Below, piece by piece: positions 13,656 through 27,762 of a stretch of 64,000 bases of DNA. How positions within the stretch are numbered: position 1 is the first letter of the stretch; the number at the start of each line of letters is the position of its first letter. Made by a program: the position numbers and the translations under genes. Source of the DNA: Ceratotherium simum simum. Lineage: Eukaryota > Chordata > Mammalia > Perissodactyla > Rhinocerotidae. A model generated the notes under the pieces. That model ran no database searches and was not told the DNA's origin. It saw nothing but the letters and a program-made list of their open reading frames with translations. The DNA lies in the NCBI RefSeq assembly GCF_000283155.1, contig NW_004454171.1, forward strand, positions 5,716,988 to 5,780,987. The letters run 5' to 3'.

Positions 13656-16339
13656 ATTAGAAATTAGAGTCAGAATCTTACTATCTACAACAGGCCCCAT
13701 TTGGCTCAACGTCCCATTTAGCTCTAAATTTTATAATCTATGATGTTTGACAATACTCTGCATGCTACAAGGGCTAGTTCATGTACTTGAAAACAAATTC
13801 TAAATTCCTTTAAGTGTTTTCATATGAATGTCAGAATGACTAAGAGTTATCTCTTATCCAATTATTCTGAATGAGTCAGTTTTATTCTAGTAAGAAAAAT
13901 AATCTAATAAAATCAAATCACGAAAAGAAATAATTAGTATTTCCATGTGTAGAAGAGCTTTCAAAGGATTCAAAGTGTCTATAAATGAGACATTCAAAAA
14001 GTAAGCACACCAGTATTTTTACACCCAAATGAAGATGTACTTCCAATTCATCATCTTGTGACGAGACGTTCATCTCGTTGATGTTTCCTTGCAAACTGGT
14101 CTCAGAACCAGCTCTGTCTCTTACTTCACCTTTGACCCAGACCAGTAGTTATTCATTTTGCCCATCTACCTTTTTAGTCAGACTGGATTCCAAATGATTT
14201 GAGAGAAGTAAAAAAAATCAAATTCATCCTCATTAAATGGATTTATTAAAAATAATGCACTACAGTCTTTGAGGATGTTCTCAAAAAGAAGCTGCCAAAT
14301 GTTTGGAGCAATGACATTATGTAAATAATCATACGGTTGCCCTGGCGGATGCTTTAAGGAACGTAAAACTGACTCAGAAAGCAACAAACGTAGAATCTGT
14401 AATCACTTTATAGTCCAACTTATACTCTGCTGATCTGTACAGCAACCTGAGAAACTGGATATTGTCATTCCCAATGTGACAGACAAGGCACGGGTGCACC
14501 CACAGGCCAAGGATTTCATTGACGGAGGTCCCACTGCATGTCAGTGGGATAGGAGATATGGTCCCCACACAGGCACACCCTGCCTCGCAGCGCATGGCTT
14601 GTCTTACTACATTAGTGTGTTAGCTGACCAGACACATTTTTGCCCTAACATTTTAGGAACTGCAAAGTATTCTGGCTTCTTAGCTTTTTTCCACCACCCT
14701 GGAATGGCCTTCAAAGAATTCCTCCATTCCAAAAACCTGAAATCTTACTTCTGGATGTGTTGGCAGGGTCATCATCAGGGACTTCCAAAGACTACAGAGT
14801 AACCAAAATAATATGGAAGGAACTGTGCTTCAATTGAGTCCACATGGTCCTTGGCCCCAGCCCTAGCCTCTAGAGTGCAAATGATGGATAACTTAAAAAT
14901 ACATGCACTGGAACTTAAACGTATTATTCCTGTCCTGTTAGATTTCCTACTTGGTGCTCAACAAGCTGAGGAGGTCAGACCTTTCCACGTGCATTCTCTC
15001 CTTCTGCAGTCTCACGACCCTCCTGACTCCCTGCAGACGGCCCTGTGCTGGGGAGCGCCAGCATCAAAGCGTCTGGTCCTATACGTGACACAAATTACTC
15101 CTATGCAATTCAAACAACTGTCGACATTTGGAACATCGGCCAAGTCCCCGTGCTATCTGCAGGGCTGTGCTGTTGTGAACCTGGGCATCTGCTTGGTCTG
15201 AGGCTGAGAACTCAGTGAGTGGCATGGCCTTAGCCTATTAGCCCCAAGGCCTGGCCCGGGGCCACCGTGCCGTGTGCTTGCCAGGCTGCCGGGGGGAACG
15301 TCCACCCCTCCTGCCATAGCCCACACTTCTTCAGCAGGGGATACTGGCCTGAGAGGGCCGCGTCAGCGCCACCGATCTGAGAGCCCTGCCTGATTAGAAC
15401 AAGTTCTGCAGGCTCATAGCAGTCACGGCCGGGTCAAATACGGGACAGGCAGACCACGTGCTCCTCATCTTCACTGTTTTTTTCCTTCCCTCTTCTCATT
15501 TCAGAGAATCACTGGCACCACACTGATCTCAGACTGGGCTGAGCAGCACCGATTAGTATTTATATCAGATACTGGCCTTCACTAGTTTGCAGGCTGGGAG
15601 GGTGAACTAACATGTCTTTTCAATGTGGACAAATAAAAGATCAGAAAAAGAGGCTGCAAAGGGAAGTGACATTTCTCTCCCTAATTCTTACATGAATCTG
15701 GTGGCCCCTCCGGTGGCTGAAATCTCCTAGCTCCAAGGTAGAAACCTCAAGTCTGTCGGGGAAGCATGGACACAGCCTCTGGCTGGATGGAGAGCAGAAG
15801 AGTGAATGGAGAGGCTGCAGGGAGCGAGGGAGGACCCTAGTGGCCCCTAAAAGGCAGAAGTCTGCAGGCTGCCAAGAGGCTGGGGGCGGATTCTTCAACA
15901 TTTCCAGGGAGTTCAACTAAGTCCTTACACTCCATCAATTTCCCAGTGAAAGGATGGCTTTTTTCCCTTTTTTAGTAATCTTCTCCCCCAAATATGAAAG
16001 CACAAGATTCAGTTGTTTTAGTAACTGTGGAAATTCGATTTCCAAAAGCCTAGTAAACTTTTAAAGAGATACCAAAGTTTTATTCCTAAATAACAGAAAA
16101 TTCATTTGATTTACAACGCTTTTCAAAGAAGTACCCAAACAGGGATAATTTAAACTCAAATCATTTAGGCAGTTACGAAACAGTGATGTCACTAATCCAG
16201 TGGAAAAAGCAGATTGTATCCTAAGTTTTATGCCAGTTATGGTTCAAACTTGACATTCTAGATGTCAGAAAAGATGAAAAAAGAAAAGAACTTTTAGATA
16301 TGTTTCCTCGAGCAGCAAACATATTCTAAAAGAGGAACA

Positions 16340-16485
16340 TATTGAGGATTTCCCGTAATTTCTTAGTTGCTACACTTTTCTAAGTCTTAGCTTACATGTA
16401 CGAAATGGGGATAATATTGCTTCCTCCTAAGGGCTGTCTTCAGCACTAAATGAGGTAACACACGAGAAATGCCGAGGGCAACACA
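16340..16485 (+). repeat. MIR-like SINE remnant
   Basis: aaatggggataatattgctt followed by a gctgtcttcagcactaaatgag-type segment is the MIR 3' half pattern. It is highly diverged. Confidence 0.45.
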
Positions 16486-17022
16486 GGACGCTTGTGGTCC
16501 TCAGGATGGAGGACTCAACAGCTCAAGTCCTGAGCAGGAGACAGACAGACGCAGAAGCCTGGGGAAGGCAGAATCGCATCCTCAGGGCTGCAGCTATTTA
16601 GAAGAAATGATGAAGGTAATCTGCAAAGTCCAGTCTCTAGTTCTTAATCTGAAATGTGAAAGTGAAATTTGAAACAAGCCACATAAAGAACACGTAAATT
16701 GAGAAAATTAACACAGGAGTAGGGCAAAATCTTTCTAACACTACTATTTAGCTAAACTTTCTGCCCTCTTATCAATTTTTCCTGATGAGAACTAATGTCA
16801 GCTGCTAAAACACTAATGTGAACACTGCAATCTGGCCACACGTGCCAAGGGGAAGAGGTGGAGACCAGCTGCTGGATCGGTTCTACTCTCCACATGGCCC
16901 TAGTGACCACTGGAACTGAACCCCTCCTTTGCTAAAAATGAGGTAGTCAGAGGAGGTTAGAATAAGGTTTAAAAGTTCTATTTTCCGTGTCACCGCAAAG
17001 GGAAATGTAAACCCCAAATATA

Positions 17023-17341
17023 GTTGGCCCTCTCTATCCACGGTTCCCATCCACAGACTCAACCAACTGCGGGTGGAAAGGCTTAGGGTCCTTGTGTCTG
17101 CACTGAACGTGTATAGACTTCCTTTTTCTTGTCATTATTCCCTAAACAATACAGCATAACAACTATTTACATGGCACTTATATTGTACTAGGCGTTATAA
17201 GTCATCTAGAGATGATTTAAAGTCTACAGGAGGATGTGCGTAGGTTACATGCAAATACTATGCCATTTTACATAAGGGACTTGAGCATCTGAAGGGGTCC
17301 TGGAACCAGTCCCCCTCAGATACCTAGGGACAGGACAACTG
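17023..17341 (-). mobile_element. MER2 (Tigger-derived MITE)
   Basis: The ends are gttggccctctctatcca and ctagggacaggacaactg, inverted versions of each other (CAGTTGTCC type), with a TA just before the left end. Internal blocks such as attccctaaacaatac and gatgatttaaagt match the MER2 reverse complement. It is non-autonomous. Confidence 0.85.
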
Positions 17342-19450
17342 CAAGGATATGAACAGCATTCTTATGTTAAATAGGCCAAGTTTCATTATCTCATTTTAAT
17401 AAAAGAGAGAGATTGTGAGCCCCACTTAGGGAAAAGCTATCACAGATGGATTGTAAATATACGTAGTTTTATTTCAGCAAAGCACAAATAAAAGTATTAT
17501 TAAGATAAGAGGGAAAGATCACTGGCAATATATTTTGTATGAACATAATTTATCACAAACAGAGCTGCTAAATAAAGTGCCCTCCTCCTTTTTTAACAGT
17601 ATATTTTAATAATTAAACTCAATAGCTCAACAGTTAACAAGCCTTCCTGACTATCACGGCTCTGAACAGACTGTGCTCAGGAGCCTCCTGGAGGCTGTGA
17701 GAAGTTCTGTCTCCCACCAGCCAGAAGGTGCGTGTGCCCACACCGTCGATTCTGAACACGCTTCTGGGCAGTTCACAGAAACCATACAGCTATCCTTGAA
17801 CTCAAATGTCCACAAAGCCTGGGTTAAGAAGCTGTGCCTTTATAGCATCTCACATTTTTTAAAAATGACAATTTTACAGTAAAATTTAAATTGCTTTCAG
17901 GAAGATAAAAAACTAAAATTTACTAAAAATAGGCAAGTAAATCAAGAATTATTGCACAGTAGGTAGACACAAAACTTCTTCATCAAAAGTCCTAAGTCCC
18001 AACAGACAGAATACACCCAAAGATGGGGAATCTCCTTTAAAAAGTTTTCAAAGAAGAGGGTATATTAGTGTTTTCCACTGGAATTTTACCCCAGGAATAT
18101 TTTCTGATGTACAAAACATCAGAACTTGTGTGTATAAGTGATATTTATCATTAATTCCCTTAAATAATATCTCTTCCTTGGCACCTACCCAGTTATCAAA
18201 AGTTGGATCTCTGGGCTCAAACTCTCGTTCAGCCACGCTTCTGTGGAGAAGGACTTCATGCCAGCACAGGTCAAACTGCTTCCCTGATTTAAGACATCTC
18301 TCTTGTATTTAGTTAACCCTTCGGTCCTTCACCTATGCTTCAGTCTAGTAGGTCTAATTTATTGTGAATTTTAAATAAGAAAAGGCAAAAGAAAATATGC
18401 TATAACAGTCTTATTAATTTGTCAGTTGAAAAAGGCTCCATCTATTCAATATTTTATGAATAATGTTCAAAATCTTGGCTTGGAAAACAGAATGAAGAAT
18501 TTGCATCGTGATTTCACAATATAGTCTTAAGTAGTTTGAAATGTACCTAGACAAACAAGAGTGGCCGGTGCCTGACAGAGCAAGAAAACTTCTGAATAGT
18601 GGGAGGTGCTAAGGAAGGGTCCAGGTGGGTAGAACCGTAAAGAACAGATGGGGAAATAGTTCTGCCAATCATACCAGGAAATCGACGAGACCTTTCTTCA
18701 TCCAGTATTCCTATCACTGTTACATATTTTGCTGCTTAATTCCACAGTGGCTAAAGGTTAACGAGGAAAACACAGCCTGAAATCTTTAGCTCCGATTCTT
18801 TGTATCTGTCCCATTTAAATATATCCTCTCAATCCTCCATCATTCTTCTGAATGAAATGAGGTTACAGGGTAATTTGATACTTAAATGTAATCTTTCATA
18901 GCTATTACCTGATATAAAATTTCTAAACACAGTTCAGAAAGTCATCCATTTTACTTTCTGTAAAATAAACAAAACCTAGATTCTAATCCCAAAGATTTAT
19001 ATCCTAAATATGAATTTATCTTCATTCCCTCCATGTATAATTTACATAGACAAATAGTCACAAGCAATGTGTGTGCACTTAATTTGAAGCCATGTGTATC
19101 TGAAAGTCAAAGAGCCAAGTTCTCTGCTCCCATCACTGGATAGTCAAAGAATTTAATATAAAAAAGAAAACGGAACCACAAATAAATGAAGCAAGCAAAA
19201 GTCTGTTTCTGTTTATTTCCTCGTCTGAGTCAGGAACCGGCGTCTTCCGGCACTACCAAACCCGGCACTGGGGTGAATGCACTTCACTCAAATAACTTGA
19301 CCTCTCCAAAGAATTTTAGTATAGCAGCACATCCCCTTATGTAGTTGGAATCATGATTTCATCTCTTTGCCCATTACCAGATCTTTTTCTAAAAGCAAGT
19401 TGTAAGCTCTTTCCTAATAGAATTACTTTTCAATCATTAAATCTTATTAC

Positions 19451-19676
19451 CTTTCTTTAATGGACATGGTTTTGCTGGGCGAATCAAGGATGCCCTCCAC
19501 CGTGGGTGCTTTGATCTCTCCAGTGGCAAACATCGCACATGGATTCTTAAAGAGTTTCTCCTGTGGCTGTTCTGAAGGATCTTGCTGCTTCCAGGACACT
19601 GGGGTTGCCGTCTGAACAACAGTTTTCTCGGCAGCTGTGCCTGTCTGCTCAGAAATGGGCTCCCCGAATTCTGCTG
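19451..19676 (-). CDS. SVIL: SVIL coding exon, residues about 1037-1112
   Basis: A 226-nt exon, acceptor tttccttcccag/CAGCAG and donor AAAGAAAG/gtaata. It reads [20 protein letters not shown], then [20 protein letters not shown], then [20 protein letters not shown] and PSKTMSIKE. It is near-identical to human supervillin. The first acceptor of two tandem CAGs is the one that keeps the frame with the upstream phase-1 G (GCA=A). A second in-frame CAG 3 nt on could allow a one-residue NAGNAG variant. Confidence 0.96.
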
Positions 19677-20519
19677 CTGGGAAGGAAAGGAGCAACGTCA
19701 GCAGCAGTCAGCACTTAGTCCTCCAGGCGAACATTCTTCCAGCTCTTTGCCCCTCAACCGTCCTGCACTCGGAGTTCAATCCGTGGGCGTGTGGTGGGCC
19801 ACCCAATCCACTTGGATTTATGTCAGTCGGGGGCACGCTATATTCTGTGAGAAAACCAAACTTCCCAGTGGATTCCTCCACACAGCAAGTCGTTTTGTGA
19901 CAATTGGTCTCTTCTTCTGTGCAAGACACAGGAAGTCAGCTTTAACTATACACCACAGAATGTTTCTGCTCCTCTAAAACAATACTTTCACATTTCAAAT
20001 GTGCCATACTCACAAACCAAAACCACTATTATAACATACACACTATCATTTTATGTAAATGTAGGAAGAGAACTAAAGTCCTATGCTGCATAGCTGGCTA
20101 GTCTGCATAAACGGAATGTAGAAAGAGAGTCTGGAAATCCACAGACCAAGTTCAGGTCCTTATTCCCTGTGCTTAACCAGCCCTGGACTTTTGGGATCAT
20201 CAATTTATCAGAGGCCAAGAGAGCTAGCAGTTCATAAGGCTGTCATGTGAATTAATGACCAAAGTCATCCAAAACCTTATCAAGATGTGTGAAAGAGCGT
20301 CAGGTATTTTATTGCTGAGAAATTGATTAATCCACTGAACAAGTCAGATTCACGGGGAAGAGAAGTCTAGGGGAGAGTCGGACTCACGCTGGATTTTTAA
20401 TCAATACTAGTTACAAACTGCTTTCATAATTGGTTACAAGCAGTCACAAACACATGCAACCAATCAAGCAGAAACTAAAATCCCAGTTGGGATCTAAAAC
20501 AGCAGCAGCAGTAACTTAC
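19677..20519 (-). other. SVIL: SVIL intron
   Basis: 843 nt with no confidently recognised repeat; a weak MIR-like segment is possible around 20130-20290. Confidence 0.8.
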
Positions 20520-21096
20520 CCCTTAGGGAAAATTTCCTTTTTGTGACATTCTCCATGTTCACTGTCTCTTCAAAGGGCTGCCTGTCCTTCGAATCGGGGC
20601 TCCCCTGTACAGAGCTTTTAGCAGCAGGAAACTCCTTCAGTTCCTCACCAAGATGAGCGAGGGGAGGATTAGCTAGTTCCAGGCTTCCCTTTCTCAGAAT
20701 AGCATACTTGGGTTCTTTATGGCTGTCTCCTTCCCGGACTCTGTTAAGGATGGGGTAGGATGGCTCTGCTTCCTCAAAGGACCCGTACTTTTTAACACCA
20801 CCATCTACAGCTGTCGAGCCTCTCTTGCTTTCTGTCTCTCCAAATTCTCTCAACATTCCTTTGTTCCCACTACCCTCTACCGAAGGCTGCCAGGCTTGGG
20901 ATTTCAGGATGCTTCTAACTGGAGAGTCTGAATTTTCTATTGAAGAAGGAAACCTATAGTCAATGGCACTTGTGTTGTCATCCACAGATGGCTTTGTCCG
21001 AAGATTCCCGGCATACATTGGAGTGACTATGGATGCCATGGTGGACACCGATGTGTTAACAGTAGGTGAAAAAGGTATGAGCTTTCCACTTTGCAC
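20520..21096 (-). CDS. SVIL: SVIL coding exon, residues about 845-1037
   Basis: A 577-nt exon, acceptor tgccctcccag/GTGCAAAG and donor CTAAGGG/gtaagt. It begins [19 protein letters not shown] and ends [11 protein letters not shown]. Conserved blocks include [47 protein letters not shown] and [20 protein letters not shown]. It is a long, predicted disordered, serine-rich region with many potential phosphosites (for example SPVRS and RKGS). Matches to human are dense over the whole length, with scattered substitutions. Confidence 0.97.
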
Positions 21097-23643
<2,547 letters not shown>

Positions 23644-23739
23644 CTGGCAGGCTGTACAGGGCTCTTAGCTACAGTGGGATTAGGAAGTCTCGTCATTACG
23701 GGGTGGGTGGCCACAGAGCAGGAAGCAGAGATAGGTTCA
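23644..23739 (-). CDS. SVIL: SVIL 96-nt optional exon, residues about 731-763
   Basis: A 96-nt exon (exactly 32 codons), acceptor ttgcttttaaag/TGAACC and donor GCCAG/gtactg. It reads [20 protein letters not shown] then [11 protein letters not shown], matching human [20 protein letters not shown]. The exon is serine/proline rich. The length difference between human long (2214) and short (1788) forms is 426 residues, which equals a 394-residue insert plus 32, so this exon is probably the second muscle-specific insert. That assignment is inference from lengths; the exon itself is clear. Confidence 0.94.
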
Positions 23740-25148
23740 CTTTAAAAGCAATTGCCAAAGAAGGAACATTCATAAAGAGAGAGAAGAAAAGAGGCATTAA
23801 GGAAAGCATCGTTTTCAATTCTGAAACGTTAAATCAAATATTTATCAAAATTATTTGCTAATTACTTTAGGAAAATCACAAAAGAACTTGAAAAGCAATT
23901 ACAAACTTAGGAAATAAGCGACAGAGGCTACCCAAATAAATGGAATAAGAATAGGTTTTGAGAGCTTGGGAAGGATTTATCCCATCTTTAGAATAAATAT
24001 CCTGGTTTAAAAACGTAACTTGAAAAAAAGCTAATATCAATCACTAGCAAATCAGTAGATTATATCCATGTTTTAGAGTATTGCTCTCAATCTATTTTTT
24101 AAAAGAAACAGTGTCCTCATATAATCTATAAGCACATCAAAGTAGATTCAGCGAGCCTGATAAGGTGCTAATTTTTGCTTATATTTACTGTTTCACTCCC
24201 ATGAGTAGTTGCTTCTTATTTTACAACAGCCATTTAAATAATAAAAAAAAAACTGTTTTGCTAGGATTTCCTAATGAATACAAGATGTACTTATCCACAA
24301 ATATACCAAGACGTTGAGGAACAACTGGGGGAAGGAAGTGAAGGCAGCTGATCTAACAGCAGGTGTGGGCTATGACACGGAGGCCTCTTAGGATGTCAAT
24401 GCTCTGAATGAGATGAACTTCATTTTTTCAGGGAGTGTGTGTGTGTGTGTCCAGGGGCGGCACAAAAATAATTTTTAAAAAACTAATAAAAGTTTTCACT
24501 TGATTGAAGCAATGATCTCTGAATGAATTACTTCTGGAAATTCATTCTGAACATATTGGAACATACTGCTCAAAACTGACTTCCCACAGTTTGGAAAGTA
24601 ATCAAACTTCCAATTAATTAAAAAAATTTTGGGTGATTATTTAAAAACAAATAAAAAGAACCCTTATCTTTATGAGATATGTACTGAAATATTTATGGAT
24701 GAAATGATCTCTGGAGTTTGCTTGAAAATAATGCAGGAGGAGAGGGGAAGTAGGTGGGGATACAGGTAGAGCAAGACTGGCCAGGAGTTGACAATTGTTG
24801 AAACTGGGTGATGAGTACATGAGGGTTCATTATATTACTCCATCTGCTCTCATGTTTTAAATTTTTCATTCTAAGAGATTAAAAAAATGCACGGAAAAAA
24901 AAAAATTTTTAAAATCCCTCTTTACGTTTTTCTAGGAGATACAACAGGTAATATATCCCATTACAAAGTTCAGGGAGACCGCAGTAAGGAAAATCCCTAA
25001 ATACCACCAACTTAAATACCACCAACTTCTCTGTGGCTTCTAACTAAACTATCTCCCAATCTACCTCGTTTTTATTTAAAAGTCTTTAAATCTTTTTTTA
25101 AAAAGAAAACATTAGAGCCAAGGCCAACAGGTCACAAGGGAGACTCAC
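23740..25148 (-). other. SVIL: SVIL intron with L1 3' remnant
   Basis: A G/A-rich block followed by gagtacatgagggttcatta and an AT tail (about 24725-24905) resembles an L1M 3' end on the plus strand. A short (GT)n lies at 24436-24450, and 24998-25028 carries two tandem copies of taaataccaccaact. The rest is featureless. Confidence 0.7.
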
Positions 25149-25288
25149 GTGGCCGCAATGACCACCTCCTCGGTGGTGACGGGCTGGGTGTGGGACCTGT
25201 CCTGCAGACGCCGCAGCCTCTGCTCCACAGCCGCATTTCTTGAGCGTCGCTTCGGAACACTTTTCTCATCAAATGACTTCTCCATTTC
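25149..25288 (-). CDS. SVIL: SVIL coding exon, residues about 685-731
   Basis: A 140-nt exon, acceptor ttctgatcttag/GAAATGG and donor GCGGCCAC/gtgagt. It reads [20 protein letters not shown], then [20 protein letters not shown], then EVVIAA. VPKRRSR is a plausible monopartite nuclear localisation signal; supervillin is known to shuttle to the nucleus. RSHTQPVT is another copy of the recurrent motif. It ends AC/, so it can join either the 96-nt exon (AC+T) or the following one (AC+A), threonine in both cases. Confidence 0.97.
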
Positions 25289-25594
25289 CTAAGATCAGAA
25301 ACATTGTGGAATCCTTATAAATCCAAGGAAAGGAAATTTGGGCAGCAGAATGTCTCTACTCTGCTCCCCTCCAGCACCTACAGGAGGGATGCCCCTGAGA
25401 GGCGCAAATCATTATCAGCAGGTGCATTCGTGCTGTGTCAGCTGCTGGGCACACCAGCCGAGGGCTCGGAGGGAACCACAGGTGGGCAGGAGTGAGGTGG
25501 GCTGCAGGGGCCCATGTGTGGGAACCAGGCTGGAGCAGTGGGAGCCCTCCTCAGGGGGTGATGGTTTTCCCCCAAGCATTTCAGCACACTTTAC

Positions 25595-25656
25595 CCTGAA
25601 AAGCAGCCTCTTGGCAGCCACACTCAGCTTGGCTCGTTCATCTACGTTTTCTTCAT
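25595..25656 (-). CDS. SVIL: SVIL coding exon, residues about 664-684
   Basis: A 62-nt exon, acceptor gctttttacag/ATGAAG and donor TTCAGG/gtaaag. It reads EENVDERAKLSVAAKRLLFR, essentially identical to human supervillin, and ends in phase 0. The segment is a strongly charged predicted helix in the central region for which actin and cortactin contacts have been reported. The exon is separated from the next by a 306-nt intron that has no recognisable repeat. Confidence 0.96.
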
Positions 25657-26523
25657 CTGTAAAAAGCCACAAAATAAAAACTGAACATCATTAGAAAACG
25701 TGGGTAAAGTTAAGTTCCCAAGTCTGACACGGAAATCCTTCGAATAGAAGAAAAGATATACTAAAAATTACAATTGGCAATACTTTCCCCTTGTGGGGAA
25801 CCTATTCTTCTGTTCAGTTAAAAGGTGCCAAGTTCCATTGCAATTAAAACACAACCAAACAAAACTCTGTCTGGACAGTAATTTTCTACTATAATAGTTA
25901 ACGAATTGAGATTTAAAAATAGATTTTATGGAGCCAGCCCTGATGAACTAGTGGTTAAAGTTCAGCACGCTCCACTTGAGCAGCCCAGGTCTGGTTCCTG
26001 GGCATGGAACCATACCACTCCTCTGTCAGTAGCCATGTTGTGGTGGCGGCTCACAGAGAAGAACTAGAAGGATCTACAACTAGAATATACAACTATGTAC
26101 TGGAACTTTGAGGAGGGCAAAAAAAGAGAGACAGAAAGATTGGCAACAGATGTTAGCTCAGGGCAACTCTTTCCCAGCAAATAAAAATAAAAATAAAAAT
26201 AAAAATAAAAATAGATTTTATGGAAGGAATTTCTCTTCTTAATTGTTAAATAGCAACAGTAACAACAAAAATCTGCTTCTTCAGTTCAAATCAGTTGTTT
26301 TAATATTGCTCACTCTGCAATTCTCTAACTCGCTCAAAAATAAGGGAAAGCTCATCCAAAAATCTCAACTAGGTTTTATTATGTTCACAGAAGGAAAACC
26401 TGCAGTAAAGTAAGAAATTGATATGCACCATAATCTCATTCTTTTAAAAAGCAAAAATCTTATTATTTAAATCTGATCTGGATAAGATGATAAAGAAGAA
26501 GAAAAAGGAAAAGAGATACTTGC
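25657..26523 (-). other. SVIL: SVIL GC-AG intron containing an old ERE
   Basis: The donor (minus strand) is gcaagtatc at 26523 downward, the acceptor ctttttacag. An ERE at 25932-26206 takes up about a third of it. The remainder is plain AT-rich sequence. Confidence 0.85.
25932..26206 (+). repeat. Diverged ERE SINE with preserved target-site duplication
   Basis: The head is agccagccctgatgaactag...gttaaagttcag, the middle gaactagaaggatctacaac, and the tail (aaaat)n. A perfect 17-bp duplication, aaaaatagattttatgg, sits at 25915-25931 and 26207-26223. The body is more diverged than the other EREs although the duplication is intact. Confidence 0.88.
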
Positions 26524-26558
26524 CCTCAGCAGTTGGCATTTCTGAAGTAGATGTAGAC
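26524..26558 (-). CDS. SVIL: SVIL 35-nt exon with GC donor, residues about 652-664
   Basis: A 35-nt exon, acceptor ttttcctag-like (gtctttcctag/GTCTAC). It reads STSTSEMPTAE with split codons at both ends (R before, D after), matching human TSHSEMPTVD. The downstream exon needs one extra base G, and the only frame-correct donor is GCTGAGG/gcaagtatc, a GC-AG intron with the AG/GCAAGT pattern typical of functional GC donors. No GT donor fits the phase. It is the common acceptor for both isoforms: after the muscle insert or directly after the 45786-46437 exon. Confidence 0.9.
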
Positions 26559-27230
26559 CTAGGAAAGACATTAGCAAATAATAATAACAAAAATTAGCTG
26601 GTGGGAGAAGATCCAAATAAAACGTCATATTAAAAGTAAAATTAAAATGCAATTATACTCTCTTAAAGAATATCCTCCTGGTAGCAGTTCTAGTTGTGAA
26701 TACGCACATACAGTTGTTAATGGATGCTGGAGTACATGTGCACACAACCCAGCCAAGTGCACACCTTGTGGAGACAAACCAGGATCAAGTATGACTTATT
26801 AAACACACCTCATTAATTTTTTAGACAAACCTTATCATTTCTAGGCATAAACATATGATAATATAAAACTCAAATACAACAAGTAGGCAGACATTTATAA
26901 AATGAATATGTAAAATCTGGTGAATACTCAATTTGGATTCTAATTTAACAAGGGTATAAAAAATTAATAACATTAAATGAAGAAAAATAACGTTTCTTAC
27001 TTCTGACCATCTGAATGCCATTTAAAACCATGTACTGTGATACTGTTGTCATGTAATGCATTTAAAAATACATTTATACCAGCCAAATAAATAACCCTTA
27101 TAGATTAGATAGAAGAATTAGGGAATCATCACATCCCATTTAGACAGCATCAGGACCGCTGCTGTGGTAAAAATCCCGTACGATTTCTTTTACGTTCCTA
27201 GACTACGTAACTACGCACACGCATGCCTAC
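26559..27230 (-). other. SVIL: SVIL intron
   Basis: 672 nt, AT-rich, no recognised repeat. Confidence 0.8.
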
Positions 27231-27401
27231 CTATCCGATTCCTTTCGTTCTGCTGAGGTTATAGGTTGAGTTCTAAATCTCTCAGAAGTTTTTCTACTTT
27301 CACCAGGAGAAAAATAGCGTCTTGGCTTCCGGGACCCTCTCTCCCGTTCCACACTGGTAGGCAAGCCAACTCCTTCGGTTGACCTCTCAACCCGTGGTTG
27401 G
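27231..27401 (-). CDS. SVIL: SVIL muscle insert exon 3, residues about 595-652
   Basis: A 171-nt exon. The acceptor follows a long (CT)n-rich tract and is attctaaaag/CCAACC; the donor is GGATAG/gtaggc. It reads [20 protein letters not shown], then [20 protein letters not shown], then [16 protein letters not shown]. The basic [14 protein letters not shown] segment could be a phosphorylatable or nuclear-localisation site. RFRTQPIT is one of several RxxTQP[IV]T repeats across exons. The first two residues differ from the recalled human KS, which leaves a small doubt about the exact acceptor, but the alternative AGs do not keep the phase. Confidence 0.93.
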
Positions 27402-27762
27402 CTTTTAGAATCATCGAGAGAGAGAGAGAATACAGAAGAGAAACGGGGAGACAGAGAAAGAGAACAAAGCAAAGGTTTATGCATCTCAGTGAGTCAAGGC
27501 ACAGACACCGCCAATCCCACTGCATGCCTCTACCATGCACGTAAAGGACGTGGAACACTCTAGCGACCCAGTACTGAGCTCCCCATTAGTAGGCGGAAGC
27601 AGAATGGTAGTTTTGAGCCATTTCCTGTATGGTCTGCTCTGCACACACTGGTGAGCTAAGCTAATACGACTCAGTGCGGGACACAACACAGGTTGAGAAG
27701 TGAACAATTCTGCCAAGGACGTGCAAGTGACACATCGGAAGGATGTTTGAAACATCACCTAC
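27402..27762 (-). other. SVIL: SVIL short intron between muscle exons
   Basis: 361 nt; includes a (GA)n/(CT)n tract at about 27416-27462 that serves as polypyrimidine tract for the downstream acceptor. Confidence 0.85.

Larger units (their letters stand above)
11459..19450 (-). other. SVIL: SVIL intron
   Basis: It contains an ERV-like LTR at 12879-13655, a MIR-like remnant near 16340-16480 and a MER2 element at 17023-17341. I see nothing identifiable in 11459-12878, 13656-16339 and 17342-19450 apart from AT-rich intronic DNA and short chance frames. Confidence 0.8.
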
